NCBI GenBank assembly: GCA_016926695.1
Contig: JAFGOB010000024.1
Location: 1 to 35,026 of the forward strand
Direction: 5' to 3'
From: Dehalococcoidales bacterium
Lineage (GTDB): Bacteria > Chloroflexota > Dehalococcoidia > Dehalococcoidales > UBA3254
Length of the DNA: 35,026 nt
In this document: in pieces, positions 24,520-32,883 of the stretch
Position numbering within the stretch: position 1 is the stretch's first letter
Layout: every line of letters begins with the position of its first letter
Position numbers and translations under genes: made by a program
The notes under the pieces: generated by a model
What the model was told of the DNA's origin: nothing
Databases searched by the model: none
Seen by the model: only the letters and a program-made list of their open reading frames with translations

Positions 24520-24574
24520 GATAGGGAACGGTGAATCCGGTCCGGTGCAAATGCCAACTGTGTAAAAAATCCCT

Positions 24575-24748
24575 TTAATCAGCCGGTTCGTCAGAGATCA
24601 GGTCTGCTAACGGGCGTTTGACCGCCCGGGCAATAGCTATCAGTGTCTCGTATCTTGGTGACTGCTCTCCGTTTTCTATGCGTTCCAGCGTTATCCTTCT
24701 GATTCCCGCAGCAGAATCTCGGATTGCTTTGTTTGATCTCTTTGCCAT
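24575..24748 (-). CDS. 57-residue partial XRE-type HTH protein
   Basis: ATG 24748 follows a strong ribosome site (GGGGAGGGG). The product contains AAGIRRITLERIENGEQSPR and YETLIAIARAVKRPLADLI, which match the second half of a Cro/CI helix-turn-helix (recognition helix onward). The first helices of the usual fold are missing or replaced by a short basic start (MAKRSNKAIRDS). It may be a truncated regulator or a mini-antagonist that binds a full-length partner. Three ATTGTGAT repeats lie just upstream. It is divergent from the protease gene. Confidence 0.6.
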   Translation of the reverse strand: MAKRSNKAIRDSAAGIRRITLERIENGEQSPRYETLIAIARAVKRPLADLISDEPAD

Positions 24749-24761
24749 ACCCCTCCCCCGA

Positions 24762-24800
24762 ATTGTGATGTCATTGTGATATCCTCATTTACATTGTGAT
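24762..24800. promoter_or_regulatory. Three ATTGTGAT direct repeats in a divergent control region
   Basis: Identical octamers start at 24762, 24773 and 24793, that is 11 and 20 bp apart, close to one and two helical turns. They lie between the small XRE gene (minus) and the subtilase gene (plus). They are candidate operator sites for a regulator acting on both. Confidence 0.5.
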
Positions 24801-24851
24801 TCGGCGGTAATATTCCCCCTCTAGACTTGTTGTTTAGAGGGGGGAAGGCCA

Positions 24852-25868
24852 TTGAAAGAAAGACCAGCTCTGTTACGTTTGTTCCTGCTTATGCTGTGCG
24901 CCTGTTTGCCGATGACGCCCGTTATGGCAGCCGGGGTTGAAGCACTTGACGGTGGGTATATCGCTGACCTGGACAATACCGGTGGAGCGGTGGGACGAAC
25001 TGGGTTGATCGATATTGAGGCTGATTCGCCTCGCTGGGACCTTGAGCGGATCCAGGCCGCGGAAGCCTGGCAGTTGACCGGCGGAGCGGAAAATGTAACC
25101 GTGGCAGTGCTGGATACAGGCATTGATGATCAGCATACTGACCTTAAAAATAAAGTAATAGCCAGAACGAGCTATGCCGTCAGCGATGATGTGGATCTTA
25201 TTCGTGGTCATGGAACCCATATCGCCGGTATTATAGCCGCATCAGCCGGAAACGGGGGTGTGACCGGTCTGGCCTATAACAGCCCTTTGATGGATGTCAA
25301 GGTGGCGGAGAACAACGGGACTACGGATGCAAAAAAACTGGCCCTGGGCATCATCTGGGCTGCCGACCACGGTGCAAAAATAATAAATGTCAGTATAGTC
25401 ATTAACCGGCCTTATGCGTTGCTGGAAGAGGCCGCAGAATATGCCTGGAACAAGGGCTGCATCATAGTTGCGGCGGCCGGCAATAACGCCTCTTCCACTC
25501 CTGTCTACCCCGCTGATTATCCCCATGTTATCTCGGTAGCGGGAGCCGACCGGCAGGACTATGCGGCCAAATGGTCTAACCGGGGAGACTGGGTCTCGCT
25601 GTTTGCTCCGGGAGTGGACATATATTCCACCCTGCCCGGCAACCGCTACGGTCTGAAAAGCGGCTCCTCCTACTCTACCGCCCTGGTCTCGGGTGAGGCC
25701 GCGCTGTTATTTGGCCAGGCTGTGGACATCAATAAAAACGGGAACGTCAACGATGAAGTTGCCGCTATTCTCCTGAACAGCGGTGACGACCTGGAGGACA
25801 AGAGCGGAACACGGATCAATGCCTTTAAAGCCGCATCAGCGCTGGCAGGCCATGCCGGCGGGGAATAA
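24852..25868 (+). CDS. Secreted subtilisin-like (S8) serine protease
   Basis: 338 residues from TTG 24852 (GGGGGGAAGG upstream). Signal peptide about 1-27 ending VMAAG. The catalytic triad is visible: Asp88 in VAVLDTGIDD, His120 in GHGTHIAG and Ser273 in SGSSYSTALVSG, with oxyanion Asn211 in AAAGNNAS. The usual GTSMAxP around the serine is GSSYSTA here, an uncommon variant lacking the proline. The stretch between signal peptide and mature domain is only about 30 residues, so no full inhibitor prodomain is present. It is convergent with the surface-fibre operon and may process its proteins; this is inference. Confidence 0.88.
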   Translation: MKERPALLRLFLLMLCACLPMTPVMAAGVEALDGGYIADLDNTGGAVGRTGLIDIEADSPRWDLERIQAAEAWQLTGGAENVTVAVLDTGIDDQHTDLKNKVIARTSYAVSDDVDLIRGHGTHIAGIIAASAGNGGVTGLAYNSPLMDVKVAENNGTTDAKKLALGIIWAADHGAKIINVSIVINRPYALLEEAAEYAWNKGCIIVAAAGNNASSTPVYPADYPHVISVAGADRQDYAAKWSNRGDWVSLFAPGVDIYSTLPGNRYGLKSGSSYSTALVSGEAALLFGQAVDINKNGNVNDEVAAILLNSGDDLEDKSGTRINAFKAASALAGHAGGE

Positions 25869-25879
25869 CGCGCCGCATA

Positions 25880-27508
25880 TCAGGCCTCCTGGACGGCTTT
25901 TTGCTGTCTTCTGCGTAAAACGGCCAGTATAATTATGGCGATACCTATCACCATCAGCCACAGCCACCAGTAGCTGATCTCAGCGACATCCACCTGACCG
26001 GCCGGATCGACTATCAGCTCCGCCATCTCCCCCGATACCTCAACGCTGTAGACGCCGTTGATGCCCGGCGATAGAATGAGGTGTATTTGCCTGGACTCGC
26101 CTGCTTCCAGCCTGACGGACTGTGTTTTGTGGATTTCATCGTTGACCTTCACCACCACGGTATATTGACCGGCGATCCCGCCTGTATTGGTTACCCTGAA
26201 CTTTACCTCGGAGCTTTGATCGATGGTTATCCTGGGCGGATCGACCTTCAGGCCTGATATCTCGAAAAAGGCCGGCAGAGGCGGTTCCTTTCCTTCCCTG
26301 GCGAGAACAACAAAGAGCGAAAAGTGGTCGGCATCGGCCGCTGCCTGTCCGGCTTCGGCAATGAAGCCCTCCGGCGTCAGGAGCTGGGTCCATCCGTATC
26401 GCGGACTGTAGTAGAAGGTTGCCAGGCTGTCAACCTTATCCGGCAGCAGGCTCAGGTCATACTGGATTACTATATGTGCCGGGGCGTCCATGCTGATACC
26501 GTGAATAATGCCGCCGGTAACGCCGTTGATATCGATGAAAGGACTCACGTTTATCCATCCCGGGGGCAGGGTGGGGGCATATGCTTCATCAAGAAAAGAG
26601 ACAACAATTTTCTCAGGTATAGTGATGCCGTCAAGCTGCACTGGCAGACCATCTGCACGGTCTTCATTGGAGATGTACAGCCGGGTCCCGCTGTCTATGG
26701 TCAGGCTGAAAGCCTGGTCGGGCGTTGTGGCGAAAAGCGTTTCTAAAAGCTCGCCCGTATCGGCCACCGGCGCCGATGCGGTGAAGTCATGCACTACCAG
26801 GTCCAGGAACCGTACTTCGGCAATCTGTCCCTCGGGAATGGAAGGCTCTGTTTCAGTGGGTGGAGGGGGAGTGATGGTAGTTTCTTGCGTGGCTGCGGGA
26901 GTGGGTGAGGGGCTCGCTGCTCCTCCGCCTCCCCCGCCTCTTCCCAAATTGACCGGTGGTATTTCGTTCAGGGTGTAATTGATATCAAAGCTCAGGCTGT
27001 CTCCCTGGACATCGTTGCCTGTTTCTTCGGGAAGTAGCCAGTGCCAGGTCAGGCTGACCGTTTGATCGGACCCGATTCTTGCCAGGTAAAGATAATCGGT
27101 CGTGGAAACCTCCGTAGGGAACATGTCCACGGTAGCAGGCATGGCAAAGCTGGAGGTCAGCCCGTCGGCTGAGAGATCGAGCAGAAGATAACGGGCCAGG
27201 TCTCCCGTTGCGGAAGGCGTCCCCTCGACGAATTCCAGCGGGGTCCCCTCCCGGCCGCCGATATTGCCCAGCCAGATATTTAAAGTTGCCGCACTGGAGC
27301 CGGTGTTCTTTATTTCGACTGTCTGATAGCCGCTTTCGCCGGGCATAATGGGCCCGATATCCCATCCTGTAGTGCCGCTTTCATCCTGCGAGACCTCCAG
27401 CGGCGCGGCTGACGCCGGAGCCGGTGCGGATGCCATGAAGAGCCCGGACAGGGCTACTGCCAGGGCCAGTACGATATTCAGTTTTCCGAGTGAAATTATC
27501 TTTTTCAT
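25880..27508 (-). CDS. Membrane-anchored surface protein with a TasA-like N-terminal domain
   Basis: 542 residues. Signal peptide about 1-35 (ASAAP). A beta-sandwich of about 150 residues follows, ending GDSLSFDINYTLNEI, the same ending style as the two TasA-like proteins in this operon (GDSLTFGFTVNLT and DSCTFDIEFTL). Then come a Gly/Ser/Pro/Thr linker (about 195-225), a middle domain of about 180 residues resembling archaeal-type PGF surface modules, and a CARDB-like Ig fold (about 425-505, VKFRVTNTGGIAGQYTVVVKVNDE). A C-terminal membrane helix (WWLWLMVIGIAIIILAVL) and a basic tail end it. It is the last gene of the sipW operon and probably anchors the fibre to the cell. The domain readings are moderate. 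Confidence 0.7.
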   Translation of the reverse strand: MKKIISLGKLNIVLALAVALSGLFMASAPAPASAAPLEVSQDESGTTGWDIGPIMPGESGYQTVEIKNTGSSAATLNIWLGNIGGREGTPLEFVEGTPSATGDLARYLLLDLSADGLTSSFAMPATVDMFPTEVSTTDYLYLARIGSDQTVSLTWHWLLPEETGNDVQGDSLSFDINYTLNEIPPVNLGRGGGGGGAASPSPTPAATQETTITPPPPTETEPSIPEGQIAEVRFLDLVVHDFTASAPVADTGELLETLFATTPDQAFSLTIDSGTRLYISNEDRADGLPVQLDGITIPEKIVVSFLDEAYAPTLPPGWINVSPFIDINGVTGGIIHGISMDAPAHIVIQYDLSLLPDKVDSLATFYYSPRYGWTQLLTPEGFIAEAGQAAADADHFSLFVVLAREGKEPPLPAFFEISGLKVDPPRITIDQSSEVKFRVTNTGGIAGQYTVVVKVNDEIHKTQSVRLEAGESRQIHLILSPGINGVYSVEVSGEMAELIVDPAGQVDVAEISYWWLWLMVIGIAIIILAVLRRRQQKAVQEA

Positions 27509-27514
27509 GCCTGT

Positions 27515-30097
27515 TTATGGAAAATAATGGAGTCTTACTTCTTCCAGAACCGGAGTAACCGTATTATCTGATGTAGAGAGAGTGGCCCGCCACTGCTGGT
27601 ACCTGCCCTGGGGCAGGGAGTCAAGCACGGGAGATACTCCGGTACATGCCTCCCATGCCGGGGATTCATCCCCCTTGTCGAAGGAGCTGTTTGAAGCCCT
27701 GATTTCAAATGTCAGGCTGGTATCGCCGGGGACGTCCGAATCCCAGAAGAGGGCATTGCATGCGGAATCGTCGCTGCCTGTATCCAGGACCGCAGAGGCA
27801 ACTGTGCCGGAAGATAAAGCTTTGGCAATGATTACATTGATATATGGTGGTAATGCTGATTCTTCGGAAAAAGTCAGAGTAACATCGTGGGTATGAGAGT
27901 TACTTGCTACCTCTGTACCGGATGAATTGTATGTGGCGTTTCGATTTCTGGATGGTGAAGAACTGGTCAAGGTCAACTCTGGATGAGTATGGGTGTTGTT
28001 TCCTCCGGTAACACCGAATGTATCCCCACCCTTCAGAAAAACCTCATTGAAAATGCCGCCTGTATTGCTGAGGACGCTCCAGGCTCCTTCCGGTATGTTG
28101 GTAAACATCCCTATCATGCCGTTTGGGATAGTGGTGTCGGCCTCAGCCTGTGCCAGTATCACCGTAACGAAAGGCGGCTGGGTATCCCCTTCGGAAGAAG
28201 TAGTCTCACCGGTTGTGTGGGTGTGACTGTTTCTGGCAATAATGGTACCATTTCCCTGGCTGTATTCAAGGGAATCTGTTGTTGACAGTGTTATCGAGGG
28301 AACGCTATGGGTATGAGTGTTAGACCCTCCTGTTGTTGGAAAATCATAATAACTTGAACCACGTAAAAAATAGCCGTCCTGTTCCGAATAACGGGTCCAG
28401 CCTGAATCCGGAATTTCTTCGAATATGGCAATTGCCCCGGCTGGAATTGTATCAGGTATCCAGTTGTCATAGCGTATTACCTGAATGTTCCGAAAAAGCG
28501 GCAAATTGGATGCTGAACCGGTAGTAACACTGGCTGTTGCGTCGTGGGTATGCGTACTGGAGGTGACGCTGTTTAAACCGCTTTGCACAGTCTGGCTGTC
28601 CGAGGGAGCGCCAACCTCGGCAGTGACTGTATGTGTATGAGTGGTACTACCGCCGGTATCTCCGTAGCTGGCTGCGCCCCGAGGAAAACGCCGGTAAAAT
28701 GGTTTACTTTCCTCATCTGAGACGATCGACCACCCTGAAGGAGCAGAGTCGCCGCTCCAAAAAAGAAGAAGACTGGCCTGTTCTTCGCTGGCATCCAGAG
28801 AATAAAAGGTAGAGGGGGAGTCCAAATTATTGAAAGTGGTGGCAATCCATTCATCCGTTCGCTGCACGGCAGATATTCTGACTTCATCCATCCTGCCGTT
28901 CAGCCATCTCTGATCGTTTGTTCCGAAGTTGTCCTGAATCCATCTTCTTTCACTGGCCAAGGCCCGGATGTTAGTGGTTATATTGCCCCCTGATCCGGCT
29001 CCGTTGTTGTCTGTACCCTGTGTAACTCCATCCAGAAAAAGTTCAATGTTCCCGTATGTGGTATCATCCCGGGTCAGGACAAAGTAGTGCCAGGTATTAT
29101 CGTTTACGGTTTGTCCGGTGATCCGGGCATAGCTGGTATAGTTGTCCGGTCTGACCAGTCCCATCAGTCTCCCGTCGCTGGTTACCGCCCCGTCGTAACC
29201 AACACAGATATCGATATCGGCATTATCACCGCCGGATGCTGTCGAGTCGTTTCTGAAAGAGACCAGTGGACCGTAGCTTTCGGATAACCGGAACCAGCCT
29301 TCGATGGTAAAGGACGATTCAACGGCAAAGTCCAGGGAGGCATTATCACCAAGGTTGGTATAGGAGCTTGAACCATTAAAACGGTCGCCTCCATCTATTT
29401 TGCCGGTGGTGTCAAGAATTACATTGCTGGCAGTTCCATCATTGTAATATGCAGTTGAATCGCTTATGGTAGTTCCGCCTGTTTCATCCAGGTGCCAGAC
29501 TGCCCGGAAATCTTCGTTCCAGACATCTCCGGGATTCTGCTGAGAGCTTACAGAAGCATTGCCGTAATACATGTAGATAATGGTATCTAACAAGGATGAC
29601 AACGACGGGACTTTAACCCAGGCTACCAGCAATCCGCTGCCTGAGGTATACAACTCTATTTCATGATCAAGTTTCGTAATCCCGTCTGAAGCGGTAAAAA
29701 GGATATCATCACCGTCATTTTGAGCATAGCCCGCTAATGCTGAGTCAGATGCAAGGCTGAGAAGCAAAGGATAGTTCTCCAGGTCGTCTTCAACCTTGCT
29801 TGAGTCGATAATGATTTTTTTACGGTAGCTCCAACCGGAATCGTACCAGTTGCCATTCGAGGAGGCTGAAATCAGCACATTTCCGGGATGTGTAGAGGTA
29901 TCGACGTTCTCCAGTACGCCGCTCTCGAAGTCTCCCTTCGAGGTCTGTTCCCAAATCTCGGGAACAGCCCCGGAAAGGGTGTTGCCGTCCGCGCTCTCCA
30001 GGTCGAAATTGGTAGCCGCCGTACCGGTGGCCAGTCCCGGCAGGCCCACGATCAACAGGAGGGCTAAACATAATATCAATATCAGCGTTTTCTTCAT
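27515..30097 (-). CDS. Large secreted protein: DUF2341, LamG and three tail-collar-like HxH repeats
   Basis: 860 residues. Signal peptide about 1-28. A DUF2341 region at 85-185 (YDSGWSYRKKIIID, YPLLLSL, IIYMYYGN) and a LamG/concanavalin-like lectin domain at about 195-435 (AVWHLDETGG, FTIEGWF, WHYFVLTRDD, GRMDEVRISAVQRTDEWI) follow. Then come three repeats of about 100 residues (about 445-545, 555-650 and 660-760). Each has an I-P-x-G-W-like strand, an F-x-R/K-G strand, TGG-S/N-x-THTH, a second S/T-HTH and a P-P-F/Y-x-x-V-I-x-A end. These resemble phage tail-collar domains with HxH metal sites. A final beta domain closes the protein. It is coupled to the previous gene by TAATG. Probably an adhesin or fibre tip. 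Confidence 0.75.
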   Translation of the reverse strand: MKKTLILILCLALLLIVGLPGLATGTAATNFDLESADGNTLSGAVPEIWEQTSKGDFESGVLENVDTSTHPGNVLISASSNGNWYDSGWSYRKKIIIDSSKVEDDLENYPLLLSLASDSALAGYAQNDGDDILFTASDGITKLDHEIELYTSGSGLLVAWVKVPSLSSLLDTIIYMYYGNASVSSQQNPGDVWNEDFRAVWHLDETGGTTISDSTAYYNDGTASNVILDTTGKIDGGDRFNGSSSYTNLGDNASLDFAVESSFTIEGWFRLSESYGPLVSFRNDSTASGGDNADIDICVGYDGAVTSDGRLMGLVRPDNYTSYARITGQTVNDNTWHYFVLTRDDTTYGNIELFLDGVTQGTDNNGAGSGGNITTNIRALASERRWIQDNFGTNDQRWLNGRMDEVRISAVQRTDEWIATTFNNLDSPSTFYSLDASEEQASLLLFWSGDSAPSGWSIVSDEESKPFYRRFPRGAASYGDTGGSTTHTHTVTAEVGAPSDSQTVQSGLNSVTSSTHTHDATASVTTGSASNLPLFRNIQVIRYDNWIPDTIPAGAIAIFEEIPDSGWTRYSEQDGYFLRGSSYYDFPTTGGSNTHTHSVPSITLSTTDSLEYSQGNGTIIARNSHTHTTGETTSSEGDTQPPFVTVILAQAEADTTIPNGMIGMFTNIPEGAWSVLSNTGGIFNEVFLKGGDTFGVTGGNNTHTHPELTLTSSSPSRNRNATYNSSGTEVASNSHTHDVTLTFSEESALPPYINVIIAKALSSGTVASAVLDTGSDDSACNALFWDSDVPGDTSLTFEIRASNSSFDKGDESPAWEACTGVSPVLDSLPQGRYQQWRATLSTSDNTVTPVLEEVRLHYFP

Positions 30098-30762
30098 TAA
30101 TGTTGCTTCAGAGTGAATTCGATATCAAAAGTACAGCTATCGCTCTGTGCCTGGTTGTCCGCGGCGCCGTTATCGGGGAAAATAAAATCAACGCAGAAGT
30201 TGCCCGGAGAATCGTCCGGCAGTATCTGCTGGAGCTCGGATGATTCTTTGCCGCCGAAATAATCCGCGATAAAATAGGCTTCCTCCGGTAGCACTGAGCC
30301 GCTGGACCAGCCGGTCTTTGCCAGGTCGCTGCCGGAGAGGTCCAGGTAGTAGTCGCCATCCGACCAGCCATTGCCGCCGTTGTCCATCCACATTGCCAGT
30401 GTGATCAGCCCGCCCAGTTCTCCTTCCGCATCACCCGGATCGCCGCTGGCTATCTCCACCTCGCTGGCGCCGTTCTCCTGGTTGTCGACTGCTCCGATGG
30501 AAATATAGAATTCCCCGGTCAGTGAGCCGTTGTTATAGACTTCCCAGGTCGCCAGTCTGCCGGAATCGGTGGGTTTGATATTATCCAGGCTGATGCTTTC
30601 CGTCATGGGGTCGTAGTCTCCCACCTGTAAGTCCAGCGTGCCGGAGGTAACATTGTTTCCCCAGCTTGTTTCAGTGTCGCTGAAAAAAGCCCGCGTGCCC
30701 GCGGCCGTCAGGCCGATCAGGGCTATCGCTATTAAACTAAGGGCCAGTATTTTCTTCAGCAC
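30097..30762 (-). CDS. TasA/camelysin-family fibre protein 2
   Basis: 221 residues from GTG 30762, which follows AAGGA; the earlier in-frame start at 30873 adds a tail unlike any signal peptide and overlaps an intergenic hairpin. The N-terminus has a SipW-type signal peptide: basic start, hydrophobic core and TRAFFSDTETSWGNNVTSG, where the A-F-F-S-D-T-E signature marks the cleavage zone. The mature part is a jelly-roll-like beta domain (GTLDLQVGDYD, ATWEVYNNGSLTGEFYISIG, SCTFDIEFTL). It should be exported by the SipW peptidase upstream and polymerise or associate with the other TasA-like protein. The stop overlaps the next gene's ATG. Confidence 0.82.
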   Translation of the reverse strand: MLKKILALSLIAIALIGLTAAGTRAFFSDTETSWGNNVTSGTLDLQVGDYDPMTESISLDNIKPTDSGRLATWEVYNNGSLTGEFYISIGAVDNQENGASEVEIASGDPGDAEGELGGLITLAMWMDNGGNGWSDGDYYLDLSGSDLAKTGWSSGSVLPEEAYFIADYFGGKESSELQQILPDDSPGNFCVDFIFPDNGAADNQAQSDSCTFDIEFTLKQH

Positions 30763-30803
30763 TGCGAAATCCTTATACAGGTACGGTAACAGGACATATA
30801 TCT

Positions 30804-30871
30804 CCCCTATCGAAAGGGCTATTTCTCGCAATAACCCCTTCGATAGGGGCTGGAGCCTGATGGCTCCAGCC
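30804..30871 (-). promoter_or_regulatory. Two overlapping hairpins between the TasA-like genes
   Basis: GGCTGGAGCC (30848-30857) and GGCTCCAGCC (30862-30871) make a perfect 10-bp stem with a TGAT loop. CCCCTATCG (30804-30812) and CGATAGGGG (30841-30849) make a second. They share two bases, so both cannot form fully at once. No T tract follows. They may stabilise the upstream transcript or attenuate downstream expression. Confidence 0.5.
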
Positions 30872-30879
30872 ATGCTATG

Positions 30880-31521
30880 TTAGCTTTTTGAATCCTGGGT
30901 CAGGTTGACAGTGAAACCGAAAGTCAGGCTGTCACCCTGACATGAATTATCGAATGCCTCTGTGTTGGTGTTCGCCCATTGATATTTCAGCGTGATGTGA
31001 GTAGTATCCCCTGCTGCGCCTGATGCAGCCAGGGCAATATCGACCTTGGAAAGATCGAATGCTTCAATTCCCCTGATGCTCAGATAAACAGTGGAGGCCC
31101 CATAGAGGTCGACATCGCCTGTATCTTTAACTCCATTGCCATTAGCGTCGATGAATATCCAGACTAAAAGGGCGTCGCTGAGGTCGTGAACACCGTCAGA
31201 CGCGTGAGATTCGCCGGTGCCAGGCGTAACATCGACATTGATGTCTGAAAAGTTGAGATAACCGGCAATTGTACCATTATTTTTCAGGGTTAAAGCTCCG
31301 TTATTACCCCCTGCGTCACCCGGTTTAAGATTCTCGATTTTCCATGTTTCCGTCACGCTGTCTACAACTTGTGTTCCTCCTGATAACGCAAGGTCCAAAG
31401 TACCTGCCATGAATGTGTTTTCTGTGCTGGTCTCGGTGTCGCTGAAGAAGGCGAAGGTACCTACTCCGGCGACGGTGATCACGATAAGTGCCGCGATTGC
31501 TAACCCGATTATCTTTTTCAT
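30880..31521 (-). CDS. TasA/camelysin-family fibre protein 1
   Basis: 213 residues. A SipW-type signal peptide (MKKIIGLAIAALIVITVAGV) is followed by TFAFFSDTETSTENTFMAGT, nearly the same cleavage-zone sequence as the second TasA-like protein. The mature domain has alternating strands (DLALSGG, ETWKIENLKPGDAGG, ALTLKNNGTIAGYLNFS) and ends GDSLTFGFTVNLTQDSKS. Acidic surface and Asp/Asn-rich loops (DANGNGVKDTGD, calcium-loop-like). First structural gene after sipW; likely the major fibre subunit. Naming as TasA versus CalY cannot be settled by eye. Confidence 0.85.
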   Translation of the reverse strand: MKKIIGLAIAALIVITVAGVGTFAFFSDTETSTENTFMAGTLDLALSGGTQVVDSVTETWKIENLKPGDAGGNNGALTLKNNGTIAGYLNFSDINVDVTPGTGESHASDGVHDLSDALLVWIFIDANGNGVKDTGDVDLYGASTVYLSIRGIEAFDLSKVDIALAASGAAGDTTHITLKYQWANTNTEAFDNSCQGDSLTFGFTVNLTQDSKS

Positions 31522-31549
31522 GTTTTTCTCCTTTTATTTTTATATTTTT

Positions 31550-32224
31550 TTATTTGCTATAATAAACGTCTTTCAGGACGTTATTGAGTTCTTCCCTGAT
31601 TTGCTTGAGCGCTTCAGGTCCGGGCAGTCGTCCGGTCTGTGCGGTGGTTTTCACTTCTACATTTTCACCTCCCGGTTTTGCCGTGGCTGCCGTAGCTTCT
31701 ACGGCCGCCTTACCGGTCTTTGACCCTTTTAAAATCTCCCTGGCAATTTCAAAAAATATCCATATAACCAGCAGGAAGCTGGGCAGAAGCACGATGAAGA
31801 ACCATCCCGTTTTGGTGCGGAGGAGATCGGTTACCCGCCCGATGAAGGGTATCTTGAAGAGATAGGCGCCTTTAACCTGGGAGGGGGATATCCTGGCATT
31901 GTCCGGGTCCTCGTTGGCATCTCCCTTGGTCAGGATCATCCCGTCCTCGACGGACAATACCCGGTGAGTCACCAGTATGTTGTCGTCAAGCCTGTAGGTA
32001 ATGATCCTGCCGGGTTCAATCTTCTCTTCTGCCGGAGTGGTGAAGATCAGGTCGCCCGGCTTGATCGAGGGCTCCATGCTGCCGGTCTGGACTATATAAA
32101 AACCGAATCCCGGAGTGAATTTAAAAAATATAATACCGGCAATGAGCAGGCCTATTACGACCGCTGTTGCTGTGGAGAGGAGTCTGGCTGTTCTTTTCCA
32201 TCTAAAGCTTATTTTATTCTCCAT
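31550..32224 (-). CDS. sipW: SipW-type (ER-type) signal peptidase I
   Basis: 224 residues with TM1 about 18-36 and TM2 about 140-160. The catalytic Ser49 is in QTGSMEPSIKPGDL. The general base position holds His87 (ILVTHRVL) rather than Lys, the hallmark of SipW/archaeal/ER-type peptidases. GDANEDPD supplies the conserved aspartates. In known systems SipW cleaves the TasA-type precursors, and two such precursors follow directly in the same operon. The C-terminal tail of about 60 residues after TM2 is longer than usual and ends in a charged helix (ALKQIREELNNVLKDVYYSK). Start ATG 32224. Confidence 0.9.
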   Translation of the reverse strand: MENKISFRWKRTARLLSTATAVVIGLLIAGIIFFKFTPGFGFYIVQTGSMEPSIKPGDLIFTTPAEEKIEPGRIITYRLDDNILVTHRVLSVEDGMILTKGDANEDPDNARISPSQVKGAYLFKIPFIGRVTDLLRTKTGWFFIVLLPSFLLVIWIFFEIAREILKGSKTGKAAVEATAATAKPGGENVEVKTTAQTGRLPGPEALKQIREELNNVLKDVYYSK

Positions 32225-32499
32225 GCCCTGTTAAAATTGAGCTCTGTGATTTTCAGTTGTCCCGTTTGATCTTCCGTTAATCCTGATTAATCTTCCATTA
32301 AAATAATTATAGAAAACGAGAGTAAAAAACTGATTACGAAGGTGTGCTTCAAACGTTACATTCAGTTAAAGATAGGTAAAAAATAGTTACAAAATGTTCC
32401 CGATTTACGGGATTATTGGGTCCTGGTGGCCGATAGAGAGAGATTAAAATAAAAATATCAGTGAAAATATAACGATTTATTGAAAAAATACACGAAAGT

Positions 32500-32730
32500 G
32501 TGATAAAAAGAGTTAGTTCATTGGTTGTAGTGGTACTTATGGCCTATACCTGGTTTCGGTTCAGGCGCAGAAAGGAAAAAGGCCGGGTCGTGTTAAAACT
32601 GTCTGAAAACGGAAAATGGTTTTCTGCACGGTTGATTTCGGAAGGAACCCTGATAGTGTTGGGATTGCTTGCAGCGATTTATCGAGCCATTTTCCAGCGC
32701 AGGTCCTCTTTTTTAAAGACAGAATATTGA
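32500..32730 (+). CDS. Possible 76-residue membrane protein
   Basis: The frame starts at GTG 32500 and has two hydrophobic stretches (SSLVVVVLMAYTWF and GTLIVLGLLAAIY) with strongly basic segments around each (RFRRRKEKGR, FQRRSSFLK). No ribosome site is apparent and no family is recognised. It lies alone between divergent operons. It may be a real small basic membrane protein, or chance. Confidence 0.3.
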   Translation: MIKRVSSLVVVVLMAYTWFRFRRRKEKGRVVLKLSENGKWFSARLISEGTLIVLGLLAAIYRAIFQRRSSFLKTEY

Positions 32731-32883
32731 GCATGGTTTAGAGGATATGTTGCAATTTAAAAATAATTCGGCACCCTCTGTATTTTCTATTACGCAAATC
32801 CGGTAAGACCGGTTGAGCAATCGAAAACGGACATGATAAGATAAGGTAGCGATACAATTAGTACAAGAAATGAGGAGTAGTCA

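Larger units (their letters stand above)
23894..24574. other. Repeat-rich intergenic region, no gene seen
   Basis: Frames here have no family features and are broken by palindromes, so I call no gene. It holds a GTAGGGGCG...GACCCGCCCGCCCC hairpin near 23995-24025, an ACCAGG-TTGAG-CCTGGT hairpin around 24080, and the repeats listed separately at 24147, 24215 and 24343. It appears to be a landing site or remnant of mobile elements. Confidence 0.6.

Noticed and set aside
27993..28887. Frames opposite or overlapping the HxH-repeat protein
   Set aside because: They mirror the repeat codons of the real gene and lack features of their own.
32259..32302. TTAA boxes upstream of sipW (32276, 32286, 32297) as a sixth Pho array
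   Set aside because: Spacing is 11 then 10 bp, and no -10-like hexamer occurs at the expected distance. The AT-rich context makes chance likely.
32360..32396. TTACA/TTAAA repeats at about 10-11 bp upstream of the 76-residue frame
   Set aside because: The hexamers are degenerate and there is no consistent -10 spacing. Not strong enough to call a regulator site.
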